A DNA stretch of 64,000 nt from Chionis minor (lineage: Eukaryota; Chordata; Aves; Charadriiformes; Chionididae), in NCBI GenBank assembly GCA_013398295.1, contig VZSF01008169.1, forward strand, positions 620,001-684,000, given 5' to 3'. Made by a program: the position numbers and the translations under genes. Below are positions 51,113-63,574 of this stretch, piece after piece; the first letter of the stretch is position 1, and each line of letters opens with the position of its first letter. The notes beneath the pieces are model-generated. The model was given only the letters and a program-made list of their open reading frames with translations. It was not told the origin of the DNA and searched no databases.

Positions 51113-54100
51113 GCCCCACAAAATGGGAAGAGATGATCTTCACCGGACTATTCAGAAGGAGAACATTTCTTAGTTCTAATGGACACAAATTATGATTTTT
51201 TTTTTTTTTTCCAGAGAGGTTTGCAGTAGAGAGGGACAAATCATTAAATCTATCTTGGCCACAGAGCGGATGCTGCAAAGCAGAAATATGTATCTCTTCA
51301 TAGACAATTCTAATTCAGGGAAGATACCTGAAGTGCGTACGACTTGAATGGAGAGAGAGCGCACTGCCTCATGCAGTTATAGGATTCAAGAGTGCAAGTG
51401 AAGTCGGGTGCAAATGAAAGAGCTGAAACTGAGCAAACATTCCTTCCCATCTTTCTGAGGATGGCAAAAGTAGGCTGAAGAAGTTTTACAGCTTGGAGGA
51501 AGGTTTACTTTGATAGTGAGGATACGTCTGGCTAGCCAAAACTGAGAAAGATTTGCTGGGACCTCTTCTTAAATCCACATCCCAAAGGCTCTAACGCTAG
51601 ATTTTATTAGAATATAAATTAGTTGAACTAATTTAAGATGAAATTCGGAGTGAGAGTAGAAATCAAAAGGGATTGTAAAGTAGTCTCTCCTCCATCTATT
51701 GCATCCTGCTGCTGTCTGTCTCGCTCTCCTTCCTCCTTCTCTCCATCGGTCTCAGCCTATACGATGGGAGAGGCTCCCCCCACAGGTACTCAGCAGCTCT
51801 CGGGGAAAATATCCCCTCCCTCTCCTCCAGAAGGATTCACCCTCCACAGACTGCAGCGGGCAGAACAGCTTTCCTTCCCACTGCCAAGCCCCATTCCGAA
51901 CATAACCCTAAAACAGAATCTATGCCAACAGATCCTAAGAGCACGCAAACAAACCAAGCAGCTCCACAGCACATCACACCATATTTCTCAATTCACAGCG
52001 CCATTCAGCCTGGACAGCTTAGCCTGGAAACCAAGACAAAATTAAAGTAAAACTTAGTTGTAAGAGTACGACCTGTTCTGAATAGTTAAAATGTATAAAT
52101 AGCCAAATGTATAATAGCTAAATATAGAAATAGCTAATTAAAGTACATTCATTATGTCCTGTTGATATATATTGTTGTGTCTATTTACAATCAGGAATTT
52201 AGAGAAGGCTGAGGTTTTACTCCGTGTATTTTTGTTTCTACTTTAAAATCTTTAAAAAGCCAGCGTAAGTATTTTTACCCTTTACATAAACACATGACAC
52301 TTTTCATAGGTGCTTCTGTTTACAAAGACACACACAAAACAGACTGCTTCAGTTAGGAGAGAAATTTGGATCACGTACCGAAACTAAAAAAAAATAAAAA
52401 TAAATCTCTTTGCATTTATATTGTGGCATAAGATGACAATGAATGCACAAAGGTAACAAATACTACACATAATCATCAAACTGCATATGAGCAACACCTG
52501 ATAAAAGCAATCTTATTTTCATCTGGCTGACCTACAGAAACAATATTTTAAAGCTGTTTTCACAATCTGGCAAAGTCTGAAAATAAAATAAACAAATTCA
52601 AACAATAACACTTATATAAGAGGTAGCAAACAAAATATTACTAATGGCCATCTTAGAGAATTATTTCAGTGAATTATAAAAGAAAATACTTGATTCTTTC
52701 AAAGTACTACTGATGCACTCTGCGGTTCATTTTAGTGACTCTCTCATTTTTCTGTAAGAATTAAAAAAACCTAGAATATGAATCTCACCTTTTTTCAAAA
52801 CCCATTTCCTCAATCTAAACTTAATTCTCAACACATTTTAAATTCACAAAGTGGCGATTAGCTATGATTTTCCAAAGTGACCACATAGTTAACTATCTTG
52901 AGCACTGTATAGACGCTTAACTATCAAAATATGTTAATGATGTTACAGAGTGAGTATTGCATTCTTTTATTTTTTAAAAAAAGTTAACTGAAAAAGAATT
53001 TACCTTAAACACATCATTTTTTTAAACAATTACTTGCTCTTCTACATATCCCTGATCTTTTGGAAATATGCATAACAGTTTCATCTTAGTTTTGGATTGT
53101 TTTGGTAAAATCTTATATCCAGCATTTCTTTTTCTTTTATGCCATCAATATCCTCCATGTTCACATGTTCTCACTATGTTTGAATTATTTATTTATTTAA
53201 GCTGATGTTCAGAGTGTCAGGAGACACCAAAGGGACAGATCCACTATCACATTACAACAGCAATAATCCCTTCCTACGTTCTGCTGTTACACATGACTGT
53301 CCAATGTTTAGTGCGTTGTTGGCTCAGATACACAGCCCAGAACTTCATCTCCAACCTGATATAAGATACAGGTGACTCATGTGGCCACCAGACAGAATTT
53401 AAACAGCCACACACTAGAGTATAATTTATAAACTCAAAACCTGAAGTTTTATGTCTGAAGTTTCACAGGAAAAGTTCTTGAGGACATAGAAATCTTCACA
53501 AGCTCAGAGCCTACAGCTCAGATCTGAATTCCCACCACACACAATATTTGGAATCCCCAAGCCGGGTATATTTTTGAGCCAAAGTTTTTCCAGGAGTCAG
53601 CCCAGTGCATCCTAAGCACAGCTACAGCTACCACAGAGTTCAAACATCAGCCGCCAGGTCCCTGCGGCGCAGCCTCCCCTTCAGAGCTCTCACCAGGAGA
53701 ACATGTTGTGGGCTGCTTTCTTTTTGATAGTATTAAATCCAACTCCTCCTTATTTTGGCCTAGGAGAGTGCGCGCTCCATTACCTCAGTACAGGCAAGGG
53801 AGAAGAGGCAGAAGGATTCACACCAGCTGGGAAAAAAAAGATTCAATTTGCACACAGTGAGAAAGAGACCTGAGGAAGTCAAATGGCCCAGGCACTCAGC
53901 AGGGAGAGGGGAGTCCTACAGCCTAATTTCTGTTCCCAGGCACGTTGCTTCATTTTGTATGAAAAAAAATCATTGAATACAGTAGAAAAAGAACGTTGGG
54001 AGATAAGACCACAATACCATCCTGACATCATCAACGGTCAAATACAACAAGGACTTACGGTTATTGAGTCTTTTCACATCTCTATTTTGATTTTTTCAAA

Positions 54101-56026
54101 ACCCTTGACTGCTTTCACAGTCAAAAGGAGTCATTAAAATCAATTCAAAATGTCAGTAATGAGCACATGTGAGAACACAGCAATAATTAGGCGAAGAAAG
54201 CCATTTAATTAAATGAGGAAAATAAGTTTCAAAGCAATCGTTTAATCCTAGAATTGCTGTTCATTTTCAAGAAACTGTTCTCTTTCTTTAATGAAGGCCC
54301 ATGACTTAATATGGTAAATATGGCTTAATATGGGAGTTTTATACTCATATACAACAAGAAACAGAAATATCCCCATACTCAGGCTTTTGTATTAAAAGAA
54401 AACTTTGTTTTCTAAAATGTCAAAATTTTCCCAAAAGAACAAAGGCCAGACAGAAGTCTTGATTTGAAATTCTACTTCAGTATTTCTGAGTCTCACTGAA
54501 ACTCTCTAAGAATATATAATTACATTGGCAATGATTTTAAAAATGTATTTTTTGAAAATTAGGTATGTTTAGTGTAAATTGGTGCTCAAGTTAGATACAA
54601 AAAGGTATGTTAAAGAGGAATATTAAGACTGCAAGATGAACCACTGCAATCAAGGGTGCCTGTGAATTATTTTTGGGTGAGTGCTCATTTAATGGGCAGC
54701 TATTCAACACTTTGTTCTACGTGCAGTACTGTGTTGAGCCCATGCCTCATTTACTACATACTACACAAGCCCTTTTCTAAAGACAGAATTAATTTCTAAT
54801 GTGGCTTTCTATAGTATTCATCACTATCTTTTTCTAAGTTCTTCAGAAAAGTTAATGAATTTGTTACAACATTACCGTGAGATGAGCAGGCTTTATTAGG
54901 CCCATTTTATAGGGCAGGAAATGAAACAGAGCCCAAGGACAGAAACACCCATTAATCACGAATAGCCAATTTGAAATACCTAGAGTTTGATTTTTCACAA
55001 TATTTTAAATTATAAAACACTACATACAATCATTCTTATTTTGCAGTTGCTTCCATCATTCACTGTAATTCCTTCCACTTTTACAACAAAATAGGAAAGG
55101 AACCTACATTCATCTTTCCATTACATTATCACTGTTTCATCCCCTAGAAATTCATTCAGTGCATTATAGAAGGAAAGTTCCTCGGGAAGTAGTATGCAGC
55201 CATGTTATTAAAAGTTGTATAATCATGGCCTAATAAAGAGGCAGATCAAAAATTGTCATCCCAGCAACGTTCATTCTTCCACTTTCCTGGAAACAACTGA
55301 CTAAATAGCATATTTAACAAAAGAGTTTTATTAAGCAATTTTAAGAATTAGGCTGGAGTAAATTCTAGGGAACCACTTTACCGTTGAGCTGCCTTCTCCC
55401 TTTCCCCAAATCTTTCCAGTAGAGCATCCCAGTTCAGTACATCTCTCAGTAGAGAGGGAAAAATGAAACTCAGTTTCCAGAAAGGGAGCAAGAACGTACA
55501 TAACTGGACACATTCCTGGGCTTTCTAACTTTGGCCACTGGCCATTCTCCCATGATTCCTGTCAAATAGTTTCTTAAAACACATTTCTAAAACTGAAAAA
55601 CATGGCAAACAATTTTCCTCCATATACAGATTTCTGAGAAACAGTCTAGTATTTTGGCACCAGAAGTTAAAGTTCAGCAAAAGTTCTAAACCAAAAGTAC
55701 TGCAGAATATGTCAGACAACCATATGCAATCAGATCCACTCGCAACATGATCTTGTTCCCAACTCCAACCTAATGATCACATTTTATAAATGATAGGTAA
55801 GGATCACATGATCTTTACCTGATCAGTGACTGAAGTGGGGTTTTTTTCCACATATTTTTTTTTTCTGGTAACTAATAATAAAATTATGCTGAAAATTAGG
55901 GTAACAGACATCAGAAGATGTCAACATATCATTAGTCAAAGGAAATCCTTACGGCCAACTTGAAATTATGATGGATGGAAAAATCAATAAATCTGAAGGA
56001 AGAGATGGTACACTGTTAAGTGTACT

Positions 56027-56068
56027 AGTCATGAAACACAATTCATTGTGTTTCATAGTCATGAAACA
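56027..56068. repeat. 12-bp perfect palindrome with an overlapping direct repeat
   Basis: ATGAAACACAAT (56031-56042), a 2-nt spacer and its exact complement ATTGTGTTTCAT (56045-56056) form a 26-bp near-perfect palindrome. AGTCATGAAACA occurs at 56027-56038 and again at 56057-56068, 30 bp apart, so the arm is also repeated directly. Confidence 0.95.
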
Positions 56069-57491
56069 TTATTTCAATACCTTCATTACGCTAAAAGGCA
56101 AACAGACAATTACGTGCCTGAGTTGGTACATTTCCCTCATAATTCTGTATCACTGAACTAAAATAACTAATTTTGTGAACAGAAACTTCATAAAATAGTG
56201 CTGTTCCAATTTTTACATCTTGAAATCACTTAAAGTTGTAAGAACCTCCCTCATGACTGCAACATCAGACCCATCACACTCAGTCTTCCCACATTTTTCT
56301 ATTTAGGGAACTCTTGATTCATGCTGATTCTAAAATTCATACTCTCACCTCTTCATTGCACACGCGGTTTGTCCCTCTCCTACGCTTTCTAGCGATTGTT
56401 CTCTAGTTCCAGCAAGAGTTTGTTGAGAACAAGTCCTATTCGTATCCTTCTCTGTCAGCAAAAATGTTGCTTGTGAAACCAAGTTCCATTATCAAATGCT
56501 ATAAATCATTTCCATTTGTGACCAAAATAAATTCTACTTGTGTTACATCAAAGTTAGGGGGTTACCACCAGACCTATTTTCAGTCAGGATAATTATTTTG
56601 AACTTTCAGAGCAGCTGCCTGACTCACTCCTCTGTCATCTGTATCTAGCAGTCATCCACCACTTCATTTTCATTGTTATATTGAAATATGTTGGTGTCCA
56701 ACATCACTTGTCCATTGTGACAGAACAAAAAGTCATTTACTGTGAAGTCTTTACTATAAACTCACAAAACTTGCATTTTTTCTAAATGTAATGAGAGCTG
56801 AATAAGCTTCAAAATACTCCAGCGCTTACTATTTATATGCCTTTCTCTGTGTAAAGAAAGAGCATGTGAGAATGAATTTCACAGAAGTTCAAAGATTCTA
56901 AAAAACCTACAGCAATATCAATTCATTGTTTCTTTTACTGTACTTTAAAAAAAAAAAGTACTAGGCTAAAAACCCCACAAAGAGTCATAGGGATTAGTGT
57001 CATAATCAGCAAATCGGGTAATTAAATTTTATTTTAAAGAGAAATCTTTTCTCTTATGAAATTTTCAGCTGGTCTTTGGAAAGGTCTAGTAAGTTGTCAA
57101 TTTTGACCCTAAGGGATGGCCAGATACAGAAAAATCTGACCTGTGTTAAAATTTTATCCAACTAAATGTTACTAATAGTCTAGGCTTACTCTATATTGAC
57201 TAAAACTTTCTGAAGAGGGCTGATCTTTAAGACAGATATGTACAGCGGTCAGATGAATAACCCTTGATTTTCTCTACTGATTACAGAAAGACCTAGAAGG
57301 TTAATTAAGGCTGGGCATATAAGTTTTAAAAAGCTGTGAGATGCATTTCACTGTAACTGTCATAGGAGTAAATAGGTAGGTATGTCAACATTATGGTAAA
57401 CTAGGGAAGACTTGTTAATCTAAATCTAAAAGATTAAGGGACATATTAAAAGAACCTAGGTTTTTTTAAGCATACAGTCTGAAGTTCCTGA

Positions 57492-57649
57492 AGTTTTTAA
57501 ACCACGGACCACAGCCCAATCTCAATTTTTTGATAAATATTTTACCAAACTTGTAACTGAAAACACTACAACAAGTGCCAGGATTTCTGTGAACCGCTGC
57601 ACATCGTTTTCAAGTTCTGCCCAGGGACCACGGTCAGAGTTTGGCAACG
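57492..57649 (-). mobile_element. Possible hAT-like non-autonomous DNA transposon relic
   Basis: The two ends are loosely inverted. The left end has 'gtttttaaaccacggaccac', and the right end in complement reads 'gttgccaaactctgaccgtg' followed by 'gtccctgg'. The pattern of CCAAACT followed by a GTGG-ACC block recalls hAT-family termini that begin CAGTGGTTCCCAAAC. The CAGTGG start and an 8-bp target duplication are not visible, so this is tentative. Confidence 0.33.
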
Positions 57650-59151
57650 AATGAACCAGAGAATTATGAACCAAATATTAGTAAAAGAAGCAACAATGAA
57701 GAAAAGTGATTGCATCAATTGGCAGTTATTTAAACATCAGCTTTGGAAAAAAGGTCTAGATGTCTCTGATGACAGAGCGTTTCAAAGCTCATGGCACAGC
57801 CATTACGATTAGTCGCAAAATGCATATTATTCATTGATGGTAAGGACTGCTCAGTAAATGAACTTCTATTTAGTCCCAATAGGCAGTCTTTGTAATATCT
57901 TAATTCTTGTAATATTCTTGAAGTGTTAGCAAAGTGGGAGAAAAGTACAAACAAAACCAAGAAAAAAAATTGAAATAATACAGTAGAAATTCAAATTTAT
58001 CCCTCCATGAAATTTTCTTCATAATGATCTAGATGCGTCACCAGTTTTACAACACTCATATTAATTACAATTCTAACATGCAACATCATTTTGCAATATA
58101 CTAGCACCAATACCCACTAACTCGATTCTAATTTTTTTGTTCAGTTATATAGTCTATACACACTGAAGAGACCTCCACCCTGCTTGTTCTGACAATTCAA
58201 ATGGCACATCTAAGAAACAATCACATTAAATTAATGTTTGAGTTCATGTGTTATTGCCAAAGAGGGATGTTTCTTGTCATATACTTAATGAAAGCAGTCA
58301 AATTTTAATGCTATTTTAAATCTTGTTCTGATAATGTTCAGTTTATTGTATAATCCTGGCATATAGGGTACTTTGTTTCCTTTTAGAAATAAAGAAACTG
58401 ATTTTTATTTCTCAAATGGGTTAACATCCATAATATGAACATGGTAAAAATATAACTATTTTAAAAATTGTTTATCCTTTTATACATCTATATGCTCACA
58501 TTTTCACATAAATTCAGAATTTAGTAACACAATAACTTCTAAGTGGATTACTAGTAGAGTTTTTTTCCCCGGTTCTCAAATAATTCAACACAGATCTCAG
58601 CAATTAAAGAGGCAACATCTGGCTGATCAGGCCTTAAAGGAGACTGAACATGCACTTTGTAAATTGTCTATAAATATACACAGAGAAGTAGGTGCTCCTG
58701 TAATATCTCAACATTTTCAAAATTCTCTTCCTTCCTTTTTCTCATTATTTAGTTGAACTTTGCTTAAGAAACCTTAAATCTACAGTCCAAATGTCAGCTC
58801 TTACCCCATGTTGCTTGATTCCACGTGATTTGTATAAAATACACAATGTAAATTGAAGTTGAGACGTTTCAACTTTGCTGATACTCTTTGCCTTTTCTCA
58901 AACAATTTTAACATGTTAGTTCTGAGAAGTAAAAATCTCGTATAACATATAAATCCAGAATACTCTCAGCAAAACTGCACTTCATATTGGACAGAAATTA
59001 TGCATGTCATACACTTCACTGTGCAGTCTCATCTATTTTAATTGCATGAATAACAGCAGGGATTTGTATTGTAAAAAATATTATACGCTAACTTACCACA
59101 TTTGCACACAACAGACAGCAGAGCACTTTCACATTACAACTTTGAAAAGAT

Positions 59152-59166
59152 GTAACACACACACAC
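59152..59166. repeat. Short AC microsatellite
   Basis: About seven AC units occur in a row on the plus strand. It is the second, shorter AC run of the window. Confidence 0.85.
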
Positions 59167-62100
59167 CTTTTCATTTAAAATATTGTCATATTTAAAGTAA
59201 AATGCTTTGGTTTAAATAACATTTTCACTGTTTTTTGCTCATGCTAAGAACTGACTACCAATTCAGAAAAAACCCCATTGATGTTATATTAAAATTCAAA
59301 GCATTTACAAATGAGGTTACATAGCTGTAATAGTGCCTAATTCAGCCTACACAACCTTTAAAACAGATAGGAGGAAATACCTCAACCCTGAGTAGAGAGT
59401 AAAGTGCAGCATGACAAACTTGAGAAAAAAAATCTTTTGAGAAAAGATGTTTTTCCCCACTTCCTACAAATGTAGCTTGTAGGGCTGGCAGTCAAGCACA
59501 TAAAATAACAAACTGTTTGCTCAAACTAAGCAAATGGAAATAACAGACGAAGGAAAAATGGAGCCCAAAAGGCTCTTTTTCTCAACTCCAATGCAGTCAC
59601 CCACTCTTCAGAGGAGATTTATTCTTTGCCTGAGAGAGGGAACATTGGCCACTGCGGCAGGGCTCACTGACTCCTTTCTGAAAGTGACTTGGAAAACTCA
59701 ATTTCCACCTCAAACAGCTGCCAGACATTAAAAGAAATATTCTCTTTTCCTAGCACTATTTTTTCTCTAAACCAGGAACTAGATACTGCTGTGCTTTCAC
59801 TAATTCATGACTTTTTTTGGCCATGGAAAGAAAGTATTGCTAACTGAAATGCACAAGCAGAATAAACCTCTGCTTCCGTTATTGTTTTTTCCTAGATGAT
59901 TAGCTTAATACAGAACAATTGATAGATACCACTGCTTTTTGAGGCACAAACTTCTTGAAGCAGCTTTTCTAGGAACTGAATTGTCATGTAAAAAAGAAAC
60001 AGCAAACTGTAGCAAGTCCTAACAGTCTGTTTGTTCTTGGTATTTGAAAAACACTGATTTTTCACACCATCTATACCTGACCTTCATAGACGATAGGCAA
60101 GCAACCCTTGCCAATGAACATGAAGTCATGTATATGCATGATGTAGTTGTACATTGTCGTCCCTAGATTAATTTCATTTTTTTCTTTCTACCATTCAGCC
60201 TACTGTTCGTTCTAATAATGACCTCTCTTCATCTTCTCTTTCATTAGCCATTCCTAGTGCCATGAAAGGCTCTAACACTTTACAATCTGTCTAGCCGTAT
60301 TTTCAAGCCCATACAGAAGTGATACCTATTTGTATTCAACAAAAGTAGAATTCTAAAATTCTCATCTCATTGTCAAGAAAAATACGAGATTTTTGCCCTT
60401 TTAAGATTTTTCTGCCCACATTTTGCGTAGCTTGTCCTATTTTCAAAATTATTCCGACGGCCGTGGCATTTCCTTAAGGGGGTAACAGAGTAAAGCATAC
60501 TTAATTAACCATAACATAAAAAGACAAATCAAATATATATATATTTCTTCCCTACCAGTGTATCTTCATACTCCTTGACAGATACATTTTTCGACCTTCC
60601 CTGAAAATCTTGTTTGCTATCGTATCTATTTTGCTAATGTATACTGCTGCTTTTTGACTCCGCACAGTTTGCTCTTCTATTTCATGTCAGCATAACCCTT
60701 TATATCAACTGACTAGAAAATTGCACTTTGCTGTCAATGGGTTATATTTCTGGAACATTATTTTAAAACAATATTCGCAATTCAAGCTAAGGAAAAGTGA
60801 CAATAAATTAACATCAAGGATTCACAGGCTACTTTATAGTCTGCTGAAATTGAGCCGAATTAGCCAGTCAGAAAGTTGAACTTGAAAATATCCACATTTA
60901 ACCAAAGATTTCTTGAAGTTTATATAGTCCAAGGTTTTGTCATCATCTTGAGAGAGAAATGACCCTCAATTTATTTAAATAATCCTCCAGAGCACCTCGC
61001 TCAAATACTCTGTAAGGGCTTCACAGCACTAAGTCTAATGCTCAAAACATTACTGACCACTCTCTCGACTCTTCCAAATGCAGTAGTTACAACTACTAGA
61101 CAATCGCATTAGCTATTTAGCCTGCAATCACAGAATAAGCAAAACTACCCCCAAATGCTTCATATTTGCCAGCGCAGAAAAGCACCCCAGCTGACACAGA
61201 ATAACATGCTAGTTTGTCCAAGGACTCCCAGTCAAAGGAATCAACACAAATTCTCCCACGAACCATAAACTGCTTGCTTATTGAAGTCAGGGGGGTTTTT
61301 TTATTTCAATTGGATCGAGATTTCACGACAGATCTCTCCTTGAAGTCCCACTGATCAAGAATTCTCTCTTTTCCCTGGGAAGCCAGCACAGGAAAAAATG
61401 CAACTGTAAAACCACCACAAAGGTTTTCCCTTCGCTGTCAGAAGGTAAAGTAAAGGGACAGCGATGGATTCCTTTGCTATTCCATTTGCTCCTTACAACT
61501 CCGGTCTTGGGGAGCTCTAAGGCCTCCCAGGTGTGTGAGGAGTGACAGCTCCTGTCCTTGTGGACATGTTAGGGAAACAAACACATACACAGCACATTCT
61601 ATATACAGCACAAGGACTCAGCAAGTATTCATCCCTATAAACCCCAGCTACCTATACAAACTAAAATATTTTTTATATGTAGAGATTTGCATCACTTTCC
61701 TTTGCATTTAAAAAACCTGCTTCACATATGGGCTAAAGTCCCTCACAAAGCAAAGCTTTTCTTTTGAATGAGTTCTCACAACCACCGAGTCTCTCGCCCT
61801 CTTGCCTCATAAAGCTTTGCAAAATTTATAGTTCTACAAATAACCATAATTTATACCGTTTTAAATTTCATACTAACAGGTATTTGACTGTAACACCACA
61901 CGTGATGTTTGCAAGATAAATAACATAAAAAGTCATTACAGGACCTATAGGACAGTGTATCAGGTGAGGAAGGCCTCTAATTCAGTCTCTTATTTGCATA
62001 CATTATAACGAATGCTTACCTATTATTTTATTTTCCGTAGCAGTTAGAAAGCTAGTTTGTCCAGGGTAGTGGCCATCTTCTTTTAACTTAGGGTAGTATA

Positions 62101-63554
62101 TCTAAATGAAAAGTCACTAAAATGACTTTGTCTACTTGGCAAATGTTATTAAATAGTATCTGTAAGTAGGTGCCAGTCAGTAAATTCACTGATATATCAG
62201 CAAAAGCTATCAGAGAAAGTAAATAAGCCTAATTTCAAAAGTAAGGTGTACTTTTTATAGATGGAGAAAATCCACAATTTAAAAAAAAAAGAAAAAAGTA
62301 CATAAATAAGTGGAAAGATTCTCCAGTCCACACTAAAGTCTGAAAATGATTGGCAGCAAAACTGTTTCTTTAGCCTGCCCAAAAAAGCTGCAAGCCAACC
62401 TAGCAATTGGCAAACGTGCTAGGGCCTGGAGTGAGATCATAATACGTTATTAGAAGCTTCAGATTCTTAGTGTGGTTATTGTTTTAATTCTCTGGAAGGT
62501 GACGGTTTGTGTGGTTATTTTAGCTCAGGGCAAAGACACCGTTTGCCTGGTGCTCTTTATAAGTTCTGAATTGGTAGGTTCATTGAGGTTAATCTTTTCT
62601 CAAACCATCCTTTAATTGTCTGATTTAAACTACCATCTTTTCCACTAGACTCTTTAAGCACTAAGGTTTCTTTTTAAATAGAATTTATTTGTATAAGCCC
62701 GTATATTCAAAAGACAATGTGAGTCATTATTGTTACTGTATTTATACATAATAAAAATTGTTTCAGTGTGTATCACAGTCAATCGGTGTTAGACATAATT
62801 GGTGGAACTCATTATTTTAAGTCAAGCATGACAGTTTTACAATTACAATATGTATTTAGTTTAAATTAATGCTGTCCCAAAAGGAAACATGAATTCTACA
62901 AATCAGTAGCGAAGCATCTAACTGCTGGTATACATCTCACAACTCAACTAAAACAAACACCTTTTCAATGACTAAAATTTATTGTTTATGCCCTTTAAGT
63001 TTCAACATAATTCTTAAATATCTGGAAAATCTCTGCTAGCGGTTTTATTAAAAGTGCTACTTGCTATTTATCTCCTAAAATACTCTCCTTGGAATGTTCT
63101 TGAGTTTAATTTTTCTCTAAGTATAGCAAGTCTGCCACCTAGTGCTTTATGGCTACCTCCAGTACACATTTTATTCGATAATTATTTTTTTATAATTTTG
63201 TAATAAAAGATGTCATGCTCTAACTCCCTGAGTGTATATACATGCATGTTTGCCTACACACACTCAGAGTGCTTAAAAATCACATCGCATCTTCTTGCTG
63301 CCAGGTTGCATTAGGTGTTTCAACAGCTATTAGACCACATTTGCATTTCTTGACTAGCCTGCAACCCTCACATAACCGTGCTCTTCTGCCGCGAGATCTG
63401 GAAATCTCACAATGATTGCAAAAGGAAAAACCTGTAATTTATTTTATGACCAAAAAAAAAAAGAAAAAATCCATCATGTCAGTATAGTATGAGGAATATT
63501 AAGGAAGCCAGTGTGTCTTTGGCCCAGTGCAGCTCTACACACAGTCTCTTACGT

Positions 63555-63574
63555 GGTGCCACGGCAGTGGCACC
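63555..63574. repeat. 8-bp perfect inverted repeat with 4-nt loop
   Basis: GGTGCCAC, then GGCA, then GTGGCACC. GTGGCACC recurs at about 63659-63666. This is a GC-rich hairpin in an otherwise AT-rich stretch. No gene context explains it. Confidence 0.88.

Noticed and set aside
51638..52045. 135-codon plus-strand frame as a gene
   Set aside because: Low-complexity Ser/Pro/Gln-rich translation, no splice or promoter context, antisense to ATRNL1. Kept only as an unexplained composition patch.
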